64,000 bases of DNA from Apium graveolens (Eukaryota > Streptophyta > Magnoliopsida > Apiales > Apiaceae): contig NC_133653.1 of the NCBI RefSeq assembly GCF_009905375.1, positions 90,013,004-90,077,003 of the forward strand. Direction: 5' to 3'. Under the pieces are notes generated by a model. That model saw only the letters and a program-made list of their open reading frames with translations, was not told where the DNA came from and did no database searches. Within the stretch, counting starts at the first letter, position 1, and every line of letters starts with the position of its first letter. Shown in pieces: positions 1-11,138 of this stretch. Position numbers and translations under genes: made by a program.

Positions 1-407
1 ATAACTTATATTCGTCTTTATGTTAAATTACCTACAACCAATAATGGAGACCATGGGATTTAATTTTATATTAATTCTCTCTCCCACTTAGAATTTTTTT
101 TTAATTAAAATTGAGGAATTTTAAAATTAAATGGGGCCCTATGTTGTTATAATTATGTCTAATCATGCATTCAAAATACACACATAATTTTAGCAACATA
201 TAACATTTAATTAAAGCAATAAATAAAATTTATGTCCATGTCATCCTAATTAAGTTAAACATGCAATTTTAAAAGAATTACACACATAATTAACGACACA
301 CATAATCAATAAATTAAAGCAATAATTAAAATTTAATGGAAAAAATTAAAATAAATTTTCCACTATTATGGCCCTTGAAAAAAAAACCAGCTCTCAAAAA
401 AAATCTG

Positions 408-516
408 CCCCAAGCGCGCCCCGACGCCCCCAGCAGCCCCAGCAGCCCCAGCAGTCCCAGCTGCCGCAGCTGCCGCAGCGGCCCCAGCTGCCGCAGCGGC
501 CGCAGCGCGCGCGCCT
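408..516 (-). repeat. GC-rich CAG/CCG-type imperfect repeat with G-quadruplex motif
   Basis: A sharp GC island in an AT-rich region, made of imperfect units such as CCCCAGCAG and CTGCCGCAG. On the + strand there are C runs of four or five at 408-411, 419-422, 427-431, 437-440 and 446-449, separated by 7, 4, 5 and 5 bases. The minus strand therefore fits the classic four-G-run quadruplex pattern with loops of seven or less. Element L is read from the minus strand, so the G-rich strand would be its RNA strand. That the quadruplex forms in cells is inference. Confidence 0.7.
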
Positions 517-934
517 GTTGCTTTTCTGTGAGTTTTGTTTTGATTTTGTTCGATCCAAACATCAACAGCAGCCTCGTGTAATCGCATAGCGGAACAAAAA
601 ACTACCGGAATTAATTTCCGATCGCACATAACTATTACAAAATACCCGGAACAATTACAAAAAAAATAGATCAAATACAAAACTAATTTTGTAAAATCTA
701 TTCTAACACGATCAACCCTCGTGTAAATTACAACCAAGATTAAACCACGTGGAAACCAAAACATAAATTAACCACGATTAAACCACGTGGGATCCAAACA
801 CATAATTAAAATATACATGGCCATAATAGTGGATTAACAACCTGCATCAAAACCAATACAAGCAAAACACTATATACACGCATATATAATTACGACATGG
901 ACATTATATCATAAAACGTAGAACCCATTACCAG

Positions 935-947
935 GCTCTTGATACCA
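935..947 (-). other. Primer binding site of element L
   Basis: The reverse complement reads TGGTATCAAGAGC, which differs from the initiator tRNA-Met primer site TGGTATCAGAGC by one extra A. It sits three bases from the LTR end at 950, the usual position. This fixes the orientation of L as reverse, with its 5' LTR on the right. Confidence 0.7.
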
Positions 948-949
948 AT

Positions 950-1853
950 TGTTGGGAACCACGGACTTAGGGTGTTACTACGTTTTACGATAAAGATTAC
1001 GAAAAGAGGATTACCTTGTTAATGGTTGATTCCACGCTCTTCTATTGTATTCCCAAATTCCCTTGAGCGAAGTGTGGCCTCCGTCTTCTCAAGTTATCCT
1101 CTCTTCTTGCTCCTTGGTGGCTACAATATGTTTTCACACACTCCCAAGCAAGAAGAGAATAAGAATATATATTGGCTACAATAGGGACCATGGATAATTA
1201 GGTTGGGCCTTCTAATTACATCTTGAGCCTAGCCCAATGTAATTCAATATTAATTCAATCCACTAAAGAATTAATATTTGCACTACCTTTCCTAATACCA
1301 TAATTTAATTAATTCGGTTCCAATATTATTTGCTTATTAAATTCCCCATGTTTAAAATATCATATGTCCATTAATTAAATAAATTACTGATAATTTATTT
1401 AATTAATATCTTTTATCCTTGATCATCCACTCAACCTTTATTTAATTATGCCAGAATAAATTCCACCTGCAGGATTTCACATAATTAAATCTTTTTGAGC
1501 TTTCAAGGGGACATCATTAACCCGAATATTATCAGGACATGGATTCCTTCAATAAATAATATCCACCATGTATATAATTCCATCACCCAAAATATAATGA
1601 TATAATTCAAAAGAATTGTTTCATATATAAATCAAAGCATGTAAATAATATACACGTGTCAATTACTATTTCCGGATTAAGAACCTAAGCATTAATAATA
1701 ACATAGAATCTTGGTTCTCCTTCTTAATCAGTATTAAGGGAACAGTTCTAAATTTGATCATGTTCAATATACACAAAGTATACTAGTATTATTTATTAGT
1801 CAATATAAGCTAATCTAAATAATACTACAGCCATACCAGTGGATTGTCCAACA
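950..1853 (-). mobile_element. 5' LTR of element L (copia-like)
   Basis: The left edge is TGTTGGGAACC directly after the primer site. The proposed right edge, CCAACA at 1848-1853, gives matching terminal inverted repeats (TGTTGG/CCAACA) and a 904-bp LTR. Beyond it the sequence runs on toward the gag of element K, so L appears inserted in K. The partner LTR and the second copy of the target duplication are off the window, so the right edge rests only on the terminal repeats. No coding sequence is seen inside; it is AT-rich with a GGGCC-containing middle part. Confidence 0.5.
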
Positions 1854-1901
1854 CCACCTGTGCTGTGAACCTTATTATATTATATAACCGTATTTAACAA
1901 T

Positions 1902-2531
1902 CTAATATTCTGTATCCCATTTGATACTAGATTGTTCACAATATATAATATTAGACAACATGTAAACATTCAAATGATTCTCAAATAAACTGGCCAGAAA
2001 TAAATGTACATACTTCAAATAAATATTTTCAGTATACACTAACAAATTCTTGCCATGAATACTTAATTTATTTAACACCTTGTTCGTTCTTTCAGAGACT
2101 TGAGTGACTTTCTCTAGACAAGGACTTAAAAGCCTCATATTGTGAAGTCAAGATATCAAGTCGATTCTTCCTGATGTCTTCAGTTCCTTCCATAAGAAAT
2201 TCTATGGTTTCCACATGTGCCTGACACTCTCACAAACCATAATTTGGTGACTCATATCATCATCTATCAAATCCACCAAAATAAATTGCAGGCCTTCATC
2301 CAGTGCTATCAGTTCTTTATCACGAGCACTCCATTCTGCTTCAGGACATGACATTCTCATATTAGGCAACTCCGGATGATCCTTCATCGGCACATGTCTT
2401 TCTTCTCTCAATATCTTCATATACTCTGGATTTGACGACCGAATATATAATAGCATTTTATTCTTCCATAGATTGTATCTCGATTCATCGAATTGAGTAA
2501 CCTTAATACTATTTACTTTCTGAGAACTCAT
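1902..2531 (-). pseudogene. gag: Element K: copia gag, frameshifted
   Basis: A Ty1/copia Gag in reverse orientation. The ATG at 2531 opens a frame with the typical N-terminal signature (FDESRYNLWKNKMLLYI, about residues 14-30), used by copia Gag to build the virus-like particle. The frame stops at 2202. Reading continues in a second frame (EFLMEGTEDIRKNRLDIL, then TSQYEAF), and in a third (LNKLSIHGK) down to 1902. At least two frameshifts and several stops make it non-functional. The 5' end faces the primer site at 2734-2745, as expected. The C-terminal half, zinc knuckle and pol are missing because element L is inserted just beyond. The lineage within copia is uncertain. Confidence 0.75.
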
Positions 2532-2733
2532 CTTTTCATATCTAAGCAAAATTCACAATATACCGTCTCAATACATGATAACCCAGTCAGTCAATAACAC
2601 CAAACCAGTAAAATCAAAACCAACAAACCCAAAATCATATCTACACACCAGAAACACTCCCAGACTCCGTACAACCAAAATCAACAACAAAATTTGCTAA
2701 TCTAACGGATCAGATTTGTATATCGATCAACAA

Positions 2734-2745
2734 GCTCTGATACCA
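2734..2745 (-). other. Primer binding site of element K
   Basis: GCTCTGATACCA is an exact reverse complement of the initiator tRNA-Met primer site TGGTATCAGAGC. It lies two bases from the LTR edge at 2748 and about 200 bases upstream of the gag start of K, in the same reverse orientation. Confidence 0.85.
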
Positions 2746-2747
2746 AT

Positions 2748-2800
2748 TGTTAGGTCCAAAAGGTACATACAGAGGGAGGGTCACTGTATGTTTTTCATTT
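2748..2800 (-). mobile_element. Element K: first 53 bp of the 5' LTR, cut by element B
   Basis: Begins TGTTAGGTCC next to the reverse primer site, as the inner end of a copia 5' LTR should. After 53 bases it is interrupted at 2801 by the TGTAATATCC terminus of element B. The remainder of this LTR is not seen elsewhere in the window, consistent with the rearrangement at 28874. Confidence 0.65.
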
Positions 2801-3024
2801 TGTAATATCCCATATTTTCAGATATTATTATTATTATTTGATATTTTTATGTGTTTTTATGTGAATTTTAGGGAATTATATGGTAATTGGAGTTGATGCT
2901 TTGGATGTTTATATATGATATTCTTTTGGTATTTTAATTTTTATATGCCCAGAATAAAATATAGGTAATTATGGTATTTTTCTGGTAATTTTTTGATCGT
3001 TATATGATTTTATAATGACTTACA
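2801..3024 (+). mobile_element. Element B: 5' LTR, part 1 of 3
   Basis: The first 224 bases match the start of B's 3' LTR at 25776 closely, from the TGTAATATCCCATA terminus onward. The match breaks exactly where element A begins (3025) and resumes after A at 16923. Bases 3020-3024 (TTACA) are one copy of A's target duplication. CATTT at 2796-2800 may be B's own target duplication, but the other side is lost. Confidence 0.85.
3020..3024. repeat. Target-site duplication of element A, left copy
   Basis: TTACA immediately before the TG terminus at 3025, identical to 16918-16922 after the CA terminus. The 5-bp length is standard for Ty3/gypsy integrases, and the flanks join into one continuous LTR of element B. 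Confidence 0.9.
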
Positions 3025-6000
3025 TGTAATAACCCCAATTTTTGAGAAATTTTGAAACCCTTATGAATAGTGTTTTTGCTGAACGAGAAAACTTTTCATG
3101 CCACGCTATGTAGGGGTTCTGTTATTGATCTTATGGGATATTATTAGTACTCTATGAAGTATATAAGTGTATGTAAAGATCGTCAGAATCCAATTCTGAA
3201 CACTTTGGTTTTTCCCGGAAATCCACAAGATACGGAGAGAATTGAGTATAAGGTAACAGGATAAAAAGGATTTAAATTAAAGGATTATAATAGAGGATCA
3301 TAAAAAGGAATATAATGTATTGAGAAAGGTTAAGGGAACCTAAGTAATAAGATCCCGGGTATGATCCTTCAAACGATAAACGAGAACGAAAGTTAAGCGA
3401 ACCGTATAACAGATCAGCGGTCATTAGGCAAACGATTAGGAAGTTAATCAAAGGGATTAGTGGGAATGATGTCATCCAACCAATAGAAAGAGGACAAGGA
3501 AGTGAGGATGACATCATGAGGATGACATAAGCATGACATGGGAAGGAAGGAGGTGTGGTGGCTTTGTAACCACACAAATCCAAGGGCAAGAAGGTAATTG
3601 ACTAAAGCAAGCACAAAAACCAATCAACCAAGCCAAGTAAAATCATTTTCATCAAAAATCAAAAGCAACCAAGGCTTTGTTCTTCATTGCTCACGGCTTT
3701 TCACTATTCAAAAGGCAAGAGAAATTCAAAATCCAAGATCCAAGCTTCCTAAATTGGTAAGATAATTCCCTAATCATCTTCATGCTTAGTTAGGACTATA
3801 TCATGAGTTTAAGCCATTAATTCCTTCTCAATCTTCTTCATTTAATCAAAGAAGAAGACAATGAATAGTGTTTTCAAGTTTTTAACTTAAACTTTTTCTT
3901 GTTTTCTTGAAGATCCAAGCATTCTTAAGACTTCTCAAAGCTTCTTAAGGCTTCCTAGCTCCACCCACCACTTCAAGGAAGGTATACCATCTCCAAACCC
4001 TAGATTCCTATATATTATAAGATGATTTTGATTAGTGGGTTGATATTGTAGCTTGTTGTTATGATTTAGAGTTTGGGATTTGGAATGGTAGTGAAATGGA
4101 ATGGTAATTGTTGTGGTTTTGATTTAAAGGAACTTAAGTATGATTAAAGTTAAGTTTAGGCATAAGTATGAATGATTAAATTGAATTGGTTGGGGTTGTT
4201 ATGATGTGATGAGGATGGATGTTGGTTGTATGTTGGATTTGAGGTTGGTTTGTGGTTGGTGTTGAATGGTTAAAATTGGGAAATCGCGTAAACATAGCCG
4301 TCGTAACGTCCGATTTTCTTTGGACTGTTTTTGTGCATAGCATTAGGACCCGAGAACCCCCTGCTAGATTATGACCACTGCCATGTTTAGATAGCTCATG
4401 TTACGAGCTTCGTTTTGATATGTAGTTCGTTCGATTCCGATGCACGGTTTAGGAGAAACGACCGTTTCAAGTAACGGCGTTTCGCGAACGAAACTTTTTC
4501 CCTCGCCTTACTTTGAAATGTAGGTTAAAGACCAAAAAGGGTTAATTAATGTATGAAACATTTATGGTAAGTGTGTTAGGCAGTTGGTAAGACATTCGCG
4601 AAGGAATCGCTTTAAAACTCGTAAAGGTTAAATTATTAAAAATGGTGGAGCCGAGGGTACCCGAGTGACTTAAGCAAATCAGTGAGCGCAAAACAAGCGT
4701 TAGAGTCTAAGTTAGTTAAAGTATAGATTTACAAGTGATTTTGGTTTAATTCCAACTTACTTGTTGTTTATAGGTTATCAGACTCGTCCCGAGCCTTTCT
4801 CACCCCCAAGTCGCTCAGGCAAGTATTCTATCCGTTATACTGTTGTTGTGATGAATATATGTATTTGCATTATCTTGCGATAGATGCATGTTGGATAATT
4901 AGCAAATGATGCGATATATTGTAGCATGTGATATGGTATATATGCATGCCTGTTTCATATTCTTGGAATATATATCTGTTGGTTCAGTTGATAATACCTA
5001 TGCTAGAGGATAGCGGTAACTTGCATATACCCTTAGTATAGGGACCCAAAGGTGAAAATATTTTCTAAAACCGGGAGTCGAGGATCCCGAGTAATTTTGT
5101 ATATATGGATATGGATATATATATATATATATGGTTATAGTTTCCAAACTATTAATCGAATAAGGTTTATTCGATAACTTTATTTTATTAATGGATATTA
5201 TCTTGAATATTTATTCGAGGACTTATGACTCCTTTATATTATTTATTGAATATTACTTGGATATTCATTTGAGGATGTATGACTCCTTTATTTTATTTAA
5301 TGAATATTATTTATAATATTCATTCAAGGTATTATGACTCGGCTTATTATTTAATGAATATTATTTCGAATATTCATTTGAGGGCTTATTACTCAGCTTA
5401 TTTTATTTATTGAATATTATTTGAATATTCATTTGAGGATCTATGACTCCGAGTATTTGCTGAGGTATATTCTTTATTTTATTAAAGAATAAGGTGTCAA
5501 TAATCAAACTTATTTTTGATTATTCAACTAAAGATAATACTTTCATATAAGTATATCTTTGATTATTTAGTACTCGTTTCAAGTATAAGTTTTAATACTT
5601 CTACTTCAATTATTTTTATAAAGATTATTCTTTATGGGAATATTATTTAAATATTAATATTCAGTCATTTTCTAAATATTCTGGGGACTGATTTACTTCA
5701 TTAAATCAGTTTTACTCCAAACACTCTTTAAAGTGTTTTCGAGTCTTTAAAATGATTTTCAAAAGTTAGAGCGGATCCCAAAACTATTTTTATATTTAAG
5801 ATCTTCCTTTTAAAAAGGGGATTTAAATACTCGCTCAAAACATGGGGGATCCGGCTCGGTGGTGTGTTTTATATTCGCAACAAGGTTGCTGTCTTGGTAA
5901 AAGAGTTTTTGATTACTTACCCAATATTCGGGAAGTAAAATTCTTGGAACAAGTTAATCCATTAACAGGCATCGCCTGGGAAATATCGGTGAGTTTTCCT

Positions 6001-7183
6001 TTCCAACTAGATACGACTTCTTGGTGGAGCCGTATCAACAAGTTTCTACTTGGGGAAAGGGGGAAACGAGCTTTACGTTTCAGAGTCATGGATTTCATCT
6101 GAACTAGGAGTGGCGTAAGTGGTCGAGTAGCGCCGGCCCAGCCTTATTATATTGGCCCAAATGGCCTGGAAGTTCCGCTAAGGCGGTCCATTCCTTAGGA
6201 GTTCAGTGTTCGGTTGACAAGTAAATCCGACAGGTTCTCCTCTACATGTAGAAAATGGTGGGGTTGTACTACTACGACTGATCATCGTAAGTGGTCTTCT
6301 TGGCGCGGTAAACTCCCGTAATGAGTTCATCATCCATTTGGATAATTCTGCAACACTACCCGTAGCATTTCGATCGAAAGGCTACTAATAGGTGGTTGCC
6401 GAAGCATTGACAGGGTCAAACATTTTTATTGGTGTATCCATTGAATGAAGTATCTCGTAACTTCATCTCTTTTCAAAATATTTCAAAGATCAAATATTTT
6501 CAAGTTTTATTTGTGGTCTCATCTATGGGATGACCTCGTGAATTTTATTATACTTTGAACAGTGGTAGTTCAAGTAGCTTTATAAATGATATAAGTATAG
6601 TGAAGTATTTGGTAACTTCATCCCTTGTTTTAAAACTTATATCCAGTAAGTAATTACCTTACTCACGATAAAGATTCTAGTAAGTATCCATTTAGATACT
6701 TATATTATTGTTATCACTATGTATTATCTTGCGAGCTGTAAGGCTCACTCTTGCTTTATTTCTTCATCACACAACAACAGTTAGGAAGGATGGCCAGACT
6801 CCAGCAGACCCAGCGCAAGCGCGTGGGAAGCGTCCCTCGTCTTCCCGATGATGTCGTAGCTGCTATAGCTGCAGAGGTAGATCTATTGTAGATCAGACCA
6901 TCTACTTTTAAGAATCAATTATGTATAATTATAACTTGTGGCAGATAATGGCAATTAACTGTAAATTTATCAAGTAATCGTTTTGGGTTGTAATAACTTT
7001 TAAATTGTGGATTCAAAGACTTGTACTTATTTGAATTTCATCTCTGAGACTATAACGGGTTGTGGTGTGTGTTAGTGTGGGGTCACAGCATAAGGTTGTT
7101 TATTATTAATTAAGTGAAGTGTTATTGTGGAAAGAAAGACCGTGACGACCCGGATCCCCGACCCCGGATCTGGGGGTGTTACA
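3025..7183 (+). mobile_element. Element A: 5' LTR (4,159 bp)
   Basis: Starts TGTAATAACCCC and ends GGGGGTGTTACA, four bases before the primer site. Contents in order: an AT-rich first kilobase; a leader-like stretch with a splice-donor-like GGTAAG at 3756-3761; a tandem array of 54-55-bp units at about 5175-5455 next to an (AT)n tract; a GC-richer block at about 5840-6420 with an 86-codon open frame (5842-6102); and a terminal part carrying the CCCCGGATCTGGGGG motif shared with elements B, C and H. No retroviral domain is encoded in the LTR. Against 12761-16917 I count about 14 substitutions and one 2-bp AT length change. Confidence 0.95.
5175..5455 (+). repeat. 54-55-bp tandem repeats in the 5' LTR of A (about 5 units)
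   Basis: The motif TATGACTC (once TATTACTC) recurs at 5224, 5278, 5333, 5387 and 5442, a spacing of 54-55 bases. Each unit also has a GAATATT...AATATTC inverted pair that could form a short hairpin. The array is duplicated in the 3' LTR. Units differ from one another more than the two LTR copies do, so the array is older than the insertion. Confidence 0.85.
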
Positions 7184-7187
7184 GAAA

Positions 7188-7199
7188 TGGTATCAGAGC
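7188..7199 (+). other. Primer binding site of element A
   Basis: TGGTATCAGAGC, complementary to the 3' end of initiator tRNA-Met, four bases (GAAA) after the 5' LTR. Element H uses the same site and spacer in reverse. Confidence 0.95.
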
Positions 7200-7620
7200 T
7201 AAGCGTTATAAACCTCAGAGATGATGGGACGTTAAGATAATAAGTTCACAAAGATAATAAGAACTCTTGCCAAGTTCATAGTCGGGCTACCTAACGTAGT
7301 ACTGACAGTTAAAACCCTTATGGGAACCCTTATAAATATCGTGATAGGAGCGTAGTTCGTTATCGTATATGGTAGCGGGACTCCGAACCCTGATGTTGAG
7401 GAGCAACATCGCGATGATATTTTATTACTAATTGGAGATCGGATTGTGGATCCGATAGAGTGTCCTAATGCAGGACCGGATAATGTTGATATTGAGGATT
7501 TAGCGGTTGAGGATGTTGTCCTAGAAGGGATAGTTGTTGAGGAGGATCCCATGGAGGATCCTGACAGGATTGGATAAAGGACCACTGATGAATTGATGAC
7601 CATGGTTTGGTCGACTACCA
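7200..7620 (+). pseudogene. Element A: leader and acidic coding remnant of unknown origin
   Basis: Follows the primer site. From about 7397 to 7576 one frame reads an acidic stretch with EDLAVEDVVLEG and VEEDPMEDPD before a stop. It has no domain I recognise. It could be a remnant of a Gag N-terminal extension or simply leader sequence. The reverse-strand serine-rich frame at 7232-7603 is its shadow. The stretch ends where recognisable pol sequence starts at about 7624. Confidence 0.3.
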
Positions 7621-7623
7621 GAG

Positions 7624-8468
7624 GTAGGATTGGCCGGTCACTACCGGAGGTTCGTTCAAGTTGTAAAGATAGTAGCCCCTTTAACGCGGCTTACTCGTAA
7701 GACTGAGAAGTTTGAATGGACAGAGAAATGCGAGAACAGCTTTCAAGAACTGAAGCAAAGATTGGTGATGGCCCCTATGCTGGCGTTGCCGGATGGAAAA
7801 GGAGATTTTGTGAAGTATAGTGACGCTTCGCACTAGGGCTTAGGGTGCGTGCTTATGCAACACGGTAAGGTAATCGCGTACATGTCAAGACAATTAAGGT
7901 AATATGAAATTCGATATCCCCGCCCATGAGCTTAGGCTCGTGGCAATAGTTTTGCCCTAAAGGTTTGAGGCACTACTTGTATGGAGAGAAGTATGAGATT
8001 CACAAACCATAAGTACTCTAGTACATTTTCCCATAGAGAGAGCTCAACATATGCCCGAGGAGGCGGTTAGAGCTAATCAAGAATTATGATTGGGAGATTC
8101 TTTATCATTCGGGGAAAGCCAATGTGGTGGCTGATGCCCTTAGTAAGAAGGAGAGACTCAAGAGGTTAATGTCTTTGGGAAAGTTGATAAGAGATTTTGA
8201 AAAAAATGGAAATAGATATGAAGGTAACCGGAGCCGGTACCGAAAAGCTGTTTGAGATTGCAATACAGTCCGAATTATCGGAAAAGAGCATATTGTGCCA
8301 GAGAAAGGTGATGAATGAAGGCAGAGAGCCAACAAATAAATATGAGATTAATACCGAGAAAGAGGATAAGGGAATAATGAGGTATTCCTATAGAATTTGG
8401 GTTTCGAAAGTTCAAGAGCGTAAGGATGAGAACTTAGATGAGAGCCATAGTTTGAGGAATAAGATTTA
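7624..8468 (+). pseudogene. pol: Element A: pol fragment (RT thumb, RNase H, integrase N-terminus)
   Basis: A piece of Ty3/gypsy Pol. The RT thumb/connection comes first (GHYRRFVQ, then PLTRLTRKTEKFEWT at about 7630-7740). RNase H follows, starting at KYSDAS with its first catalytic Asp, and ends in YHSGKANVVADALSKK (about 8103-8150). A linker then runs toward the integrase zinc finger, up to DESHSLRNKI at 8468. A stop follows KYSDASH at 7834-7836, and frameshifts occur in the RNase H core. The RT palm with its YVDD is absent upstream: only about 440 bases separate the primer site from the thumb. Gag-like sequence follows downstream, the reverse of normal order. Confidence 0.85.
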
Positions 8469-8689
8469 GAGCAAACCCTGAACGTGATAGTCAGGGAGGT
8501 CGCCATCAAGATAGAAGGAACCCATGACATAATGGAGAGGAAACTGAGGATTTTAAATTAAAAGATGACCCCAATTATGGGGAGTAGGATGAAACATTTC
8601 ATACTAAGGAAACAGAAAGTCGAGTAAGGAAAGGAGAACCGAGACGGTACTCCTATACGGCAATTCATGGACCTATCTAGAAAGAACTT

Positions 8690-9120
8690 AGACTATTATC
8701 CCCAACCACCACCCTGAGGAGACAGTGCGGTGAGAAATTCTTTCAGGACCTTTAAATCGCTAAGCTCTCAGAGTTCCAAGGAACAAGCTGACCCAGTCGA
8801 GGCAAGAGCCTGGCTAAAGGAAATATAGGAATCATTTGAGATTCTAAATGATTGACGAATCACAAAAGACTGTTTTTATCACTTACCCTCCTAAGAGAGA
8901 GACCACCCGCCGGTAAAAGGCCAAGGAAGGCACGGAGCAAGAGATTATAATAAACTGATTTAAGTTCAGTCAATTGTTTTCGGGAAAGTAATTCCCAAAG
9001 ATAAGGAGATAGTGTAAAAGCTTTAGAGCCAGAACAAAGGCAGACGAGTATGATAAATTATGAATCTAAGTTGTAAAAGTTATCAAGATTCGTTCTGAGG
9101 ACACGAATCCAGAATGATGG
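8690..9120 (+). pseudogene. gag: Element A: chromovirus gag remnant, located 3' of pol sequence
   Basis: Gag core (the retrotransposon gag domain that forms the particle). In one frame the signature DPVEARAWLKEI, then ESFEIL after a stop, appears at about 8795-8850, preceded by a proline-rich lead-in and NSFRTFKSL. A little further on are pieces resembling the conserved KYFPK and AEY(D)KL steps (about 8950-9060), with stops between them. It is clearly broken. It lies after RNase H and integrase-start sequence, whereas gag should be first, so the internal region is rearranged or recombinant. Identity rests on one strong motif plus weaker ones in the correct order. Confidence 0.65.
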
Positions 9121-11130
9121 GATGTTTGAAATCAATGCTTATGTTGTGTTGGTTCATGAAATAATGATAAGAGAAAGGAAAATAAAAAGAAATTGAAGTG
9201 GAAAGGAATATAACGGCAATAGAGTTTGAGGTATGATAAGGGAGTTGGGTATGAGGAAACCCTAACGACTCGTAGCAATAGAAATAGAAAAGTATGCATT
9301 CGTCAGGATGAGGGTGATTCAACATAAGTTAAAATTGATGGTTGAGGGCATAAGAGATACATATAGTTTATCCCCTGTAAGTTGGGAGGATTCGTGGAAA
9401 CCTTGAGATAATTCGAAGGATAAATAATGAGACGCGGATAGACTAAGGGGATAAGGAAGTAAGAAATTAGGAAAAATTGGATGAAGGAAGTGACCTTCAA
9501 GAAGGAAATGTAAGACCGGTGGCTTGATACCCAGAAAGGGAGACGCCAGGTATGAAAGATATCCCAACATTGAGATGACTGTTGAGATAAACAACAAAAG
9601 TAAATAAGGAATTATTAAGAAGAAGTTCACGTTGAACACGACCAATATCTTCCAGAACATCCTTGTTATCGTTACCAAATTAGGCAAGACAAGCGGATAA
9701 CCGTTGTTATCTTTTGGAGGCCATATGGATTGACCTCAATTTGAATAAGGATGCTATTATGAAGTTAGGTATAGACTATCGAGGTGGGAATGATGAATAT
9801 GATAATATATCAAGGAAATATGACTTGATTTATTCGTGGAAGGATGCAGGTACCTTTTAAAGGTGGAATTAAGGATAGAACATTGGTAACTTAAAATGAA
9901 TCCTAGGGGACTGCATAAAGGTTGGCATGTCACCCTTAATAGGGACAGTATGAGTTTTGACAGTATGATTGGGAAAGGGTTAAGGTAACAACAACCTTTA
10001 AGAATCAGTGGAGAAATTTTGCAGAAGTATATAGACAATGGTTCTACTATTAGTAAATGGTATTGTGATATGCCCTGTATCTAGGGAATACAGGAGGAAC
10101 GATTGAAGGATAACCTTAGAGGTTTTATAAGGAAAAAGGTAATATTCAAAATTCTCAAGAATAGAAATGTGGATAAAGGAAATATGACGTAATTATAATG
10201 ATGCCAAGTGGGGCACGTGTTAAACCACGAGAAAGTATGGATCGAACCAGTAATGGTCGAAATTGTTCAGGGCAATTAGGACTTAAGATAAAAAAAAACA
10301 AATGTTCTAAGTATGATTGAGAGTCAGTCTTGACAGTGATTAGCCTCTAAAGACTGAGGCAATAACTTATGGAAAAATGGTGATATTTTTTTTCCCATCT
10401 GATTTTAAGGAAAACATCTTCACTCAAGCAGTGATCGGAAATAAGGTAGAAAATTTATTTGGAGGTGGTTAAAATGACATTGACTGTAAGGAAATTTTAC
10501 TATCAGGAAAGGCCAAAGAGGTGGCCGACACTTTAAGGGTAAGAGGATAATTATAGGCGCGTGTGCCAAAAGAATACAGTGATGATGGTTAAAAATGTGA
10601 AGGTTAAATTATGGTTTGGAAGATTGACATTCCTTCTGATGACTGTGCAATACCCAACCGTAATAGTAGTTGGTAAAGGTTTAATTCGTGTAATCGCCAT
10701 GAACGGGCTATCTATCTTAGAAGGTCCTATCTTGAGATAAGCCAGGACCATGTTTCAAAAAGGACTAGATGAACCTTTGAGTTAAGTCTTCTATTTAAGG
10801 CATATGATTTAGAATGGTATTAACCTGCTATCGTTGCTTTGATTGAAACTCTTCTGCAATTTTATCTGCTTCATGTCATGAAAGTACGTCAGAGTTTGGA
10901 GTGTTCTTCATGAATTGTGATTGGTGGTTATGTTAACTCCTTAGGAGAATTAGATACGAGATGTATGGACTCCGTATGGTTAGCTATTAAGATTTCATGG
11001 AAAGTGAATGATGACAGTGGGTCAGTGGTGGACCATAGTAAGGCAGCAATGATTCTGCGAGTAGTGAGCTGATTATAACCGTGAGAGTTGTATTGGAATG
11101 GATGTTGAGATTGAATACCACTAATCGGGT
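9121..11130 (+). mobile_element. Element A: 2-kb degenerate internal stretch, no assigned domain
   Basis: Between the gag remnant and the integrase core. Purine-rich on the + strand, with no open frame longer than about 120 codons on either strand and no motif I can name with confidence. By position it would hold the end of gag, protease and RT, but I do not see a DSG protease motif or the YVDD box. The open frames on the minus strand are pyrimidine-rich shadows. Confidence 0.4.
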
Positions 11131-11138
11131 AGTGGTAG

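Larger units (their letters stand above)
1..949 (-). mobile_element. Element L: leader/internal part of a reverse-oriented LTR retrotransposon
   Basis: This stretch lies downstream of a reverse-strand primer binding site and LTR, so it should be the 5' leader and start of the internal region of an LTR element (here named L) whose body lies off the left edge. I see no gag or pol motif. The reverse-strand reading frames here run through a GC-rich trinucleotide-like tract (about 408-516) and yield poly-alanine, which I do not accept as a gene. The rest is AT-rich. CACGTG G-box-like palindromes occur near 746-757 and 784-793. It may be a non-autonomous element with a long non-coding leader. Confidence 0.5.

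Noticed and set aside
326..764. Overlapping open frames on both strands, one with long alanine runs
   Set aside because: They are products of the GC-rich trinucleotide-like tract. No domain, no family match recognised, and they sit in the leader of element L.
3272..3589. 105-codon minus-strand frame in A's LTR (and its twin at 13008-13325)
   Set aside because: Antisense to LTR sequence, with no motif. The twin exists only because the LTR is duplicated.
7232..7603. Serine/threonine-rich 123-codon minus-strand frame
   Set aside because: Shadow of the acidic plus-strand remnant; composition is what the reverse of GAT/GAG-rich codons gives.
9083..10038. Several minus-strand frames of 65-122 codons
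   Set aside because: Pyrimidine-rich shadows of decayed plus-strand retrotransposon sequence; no signature residues.
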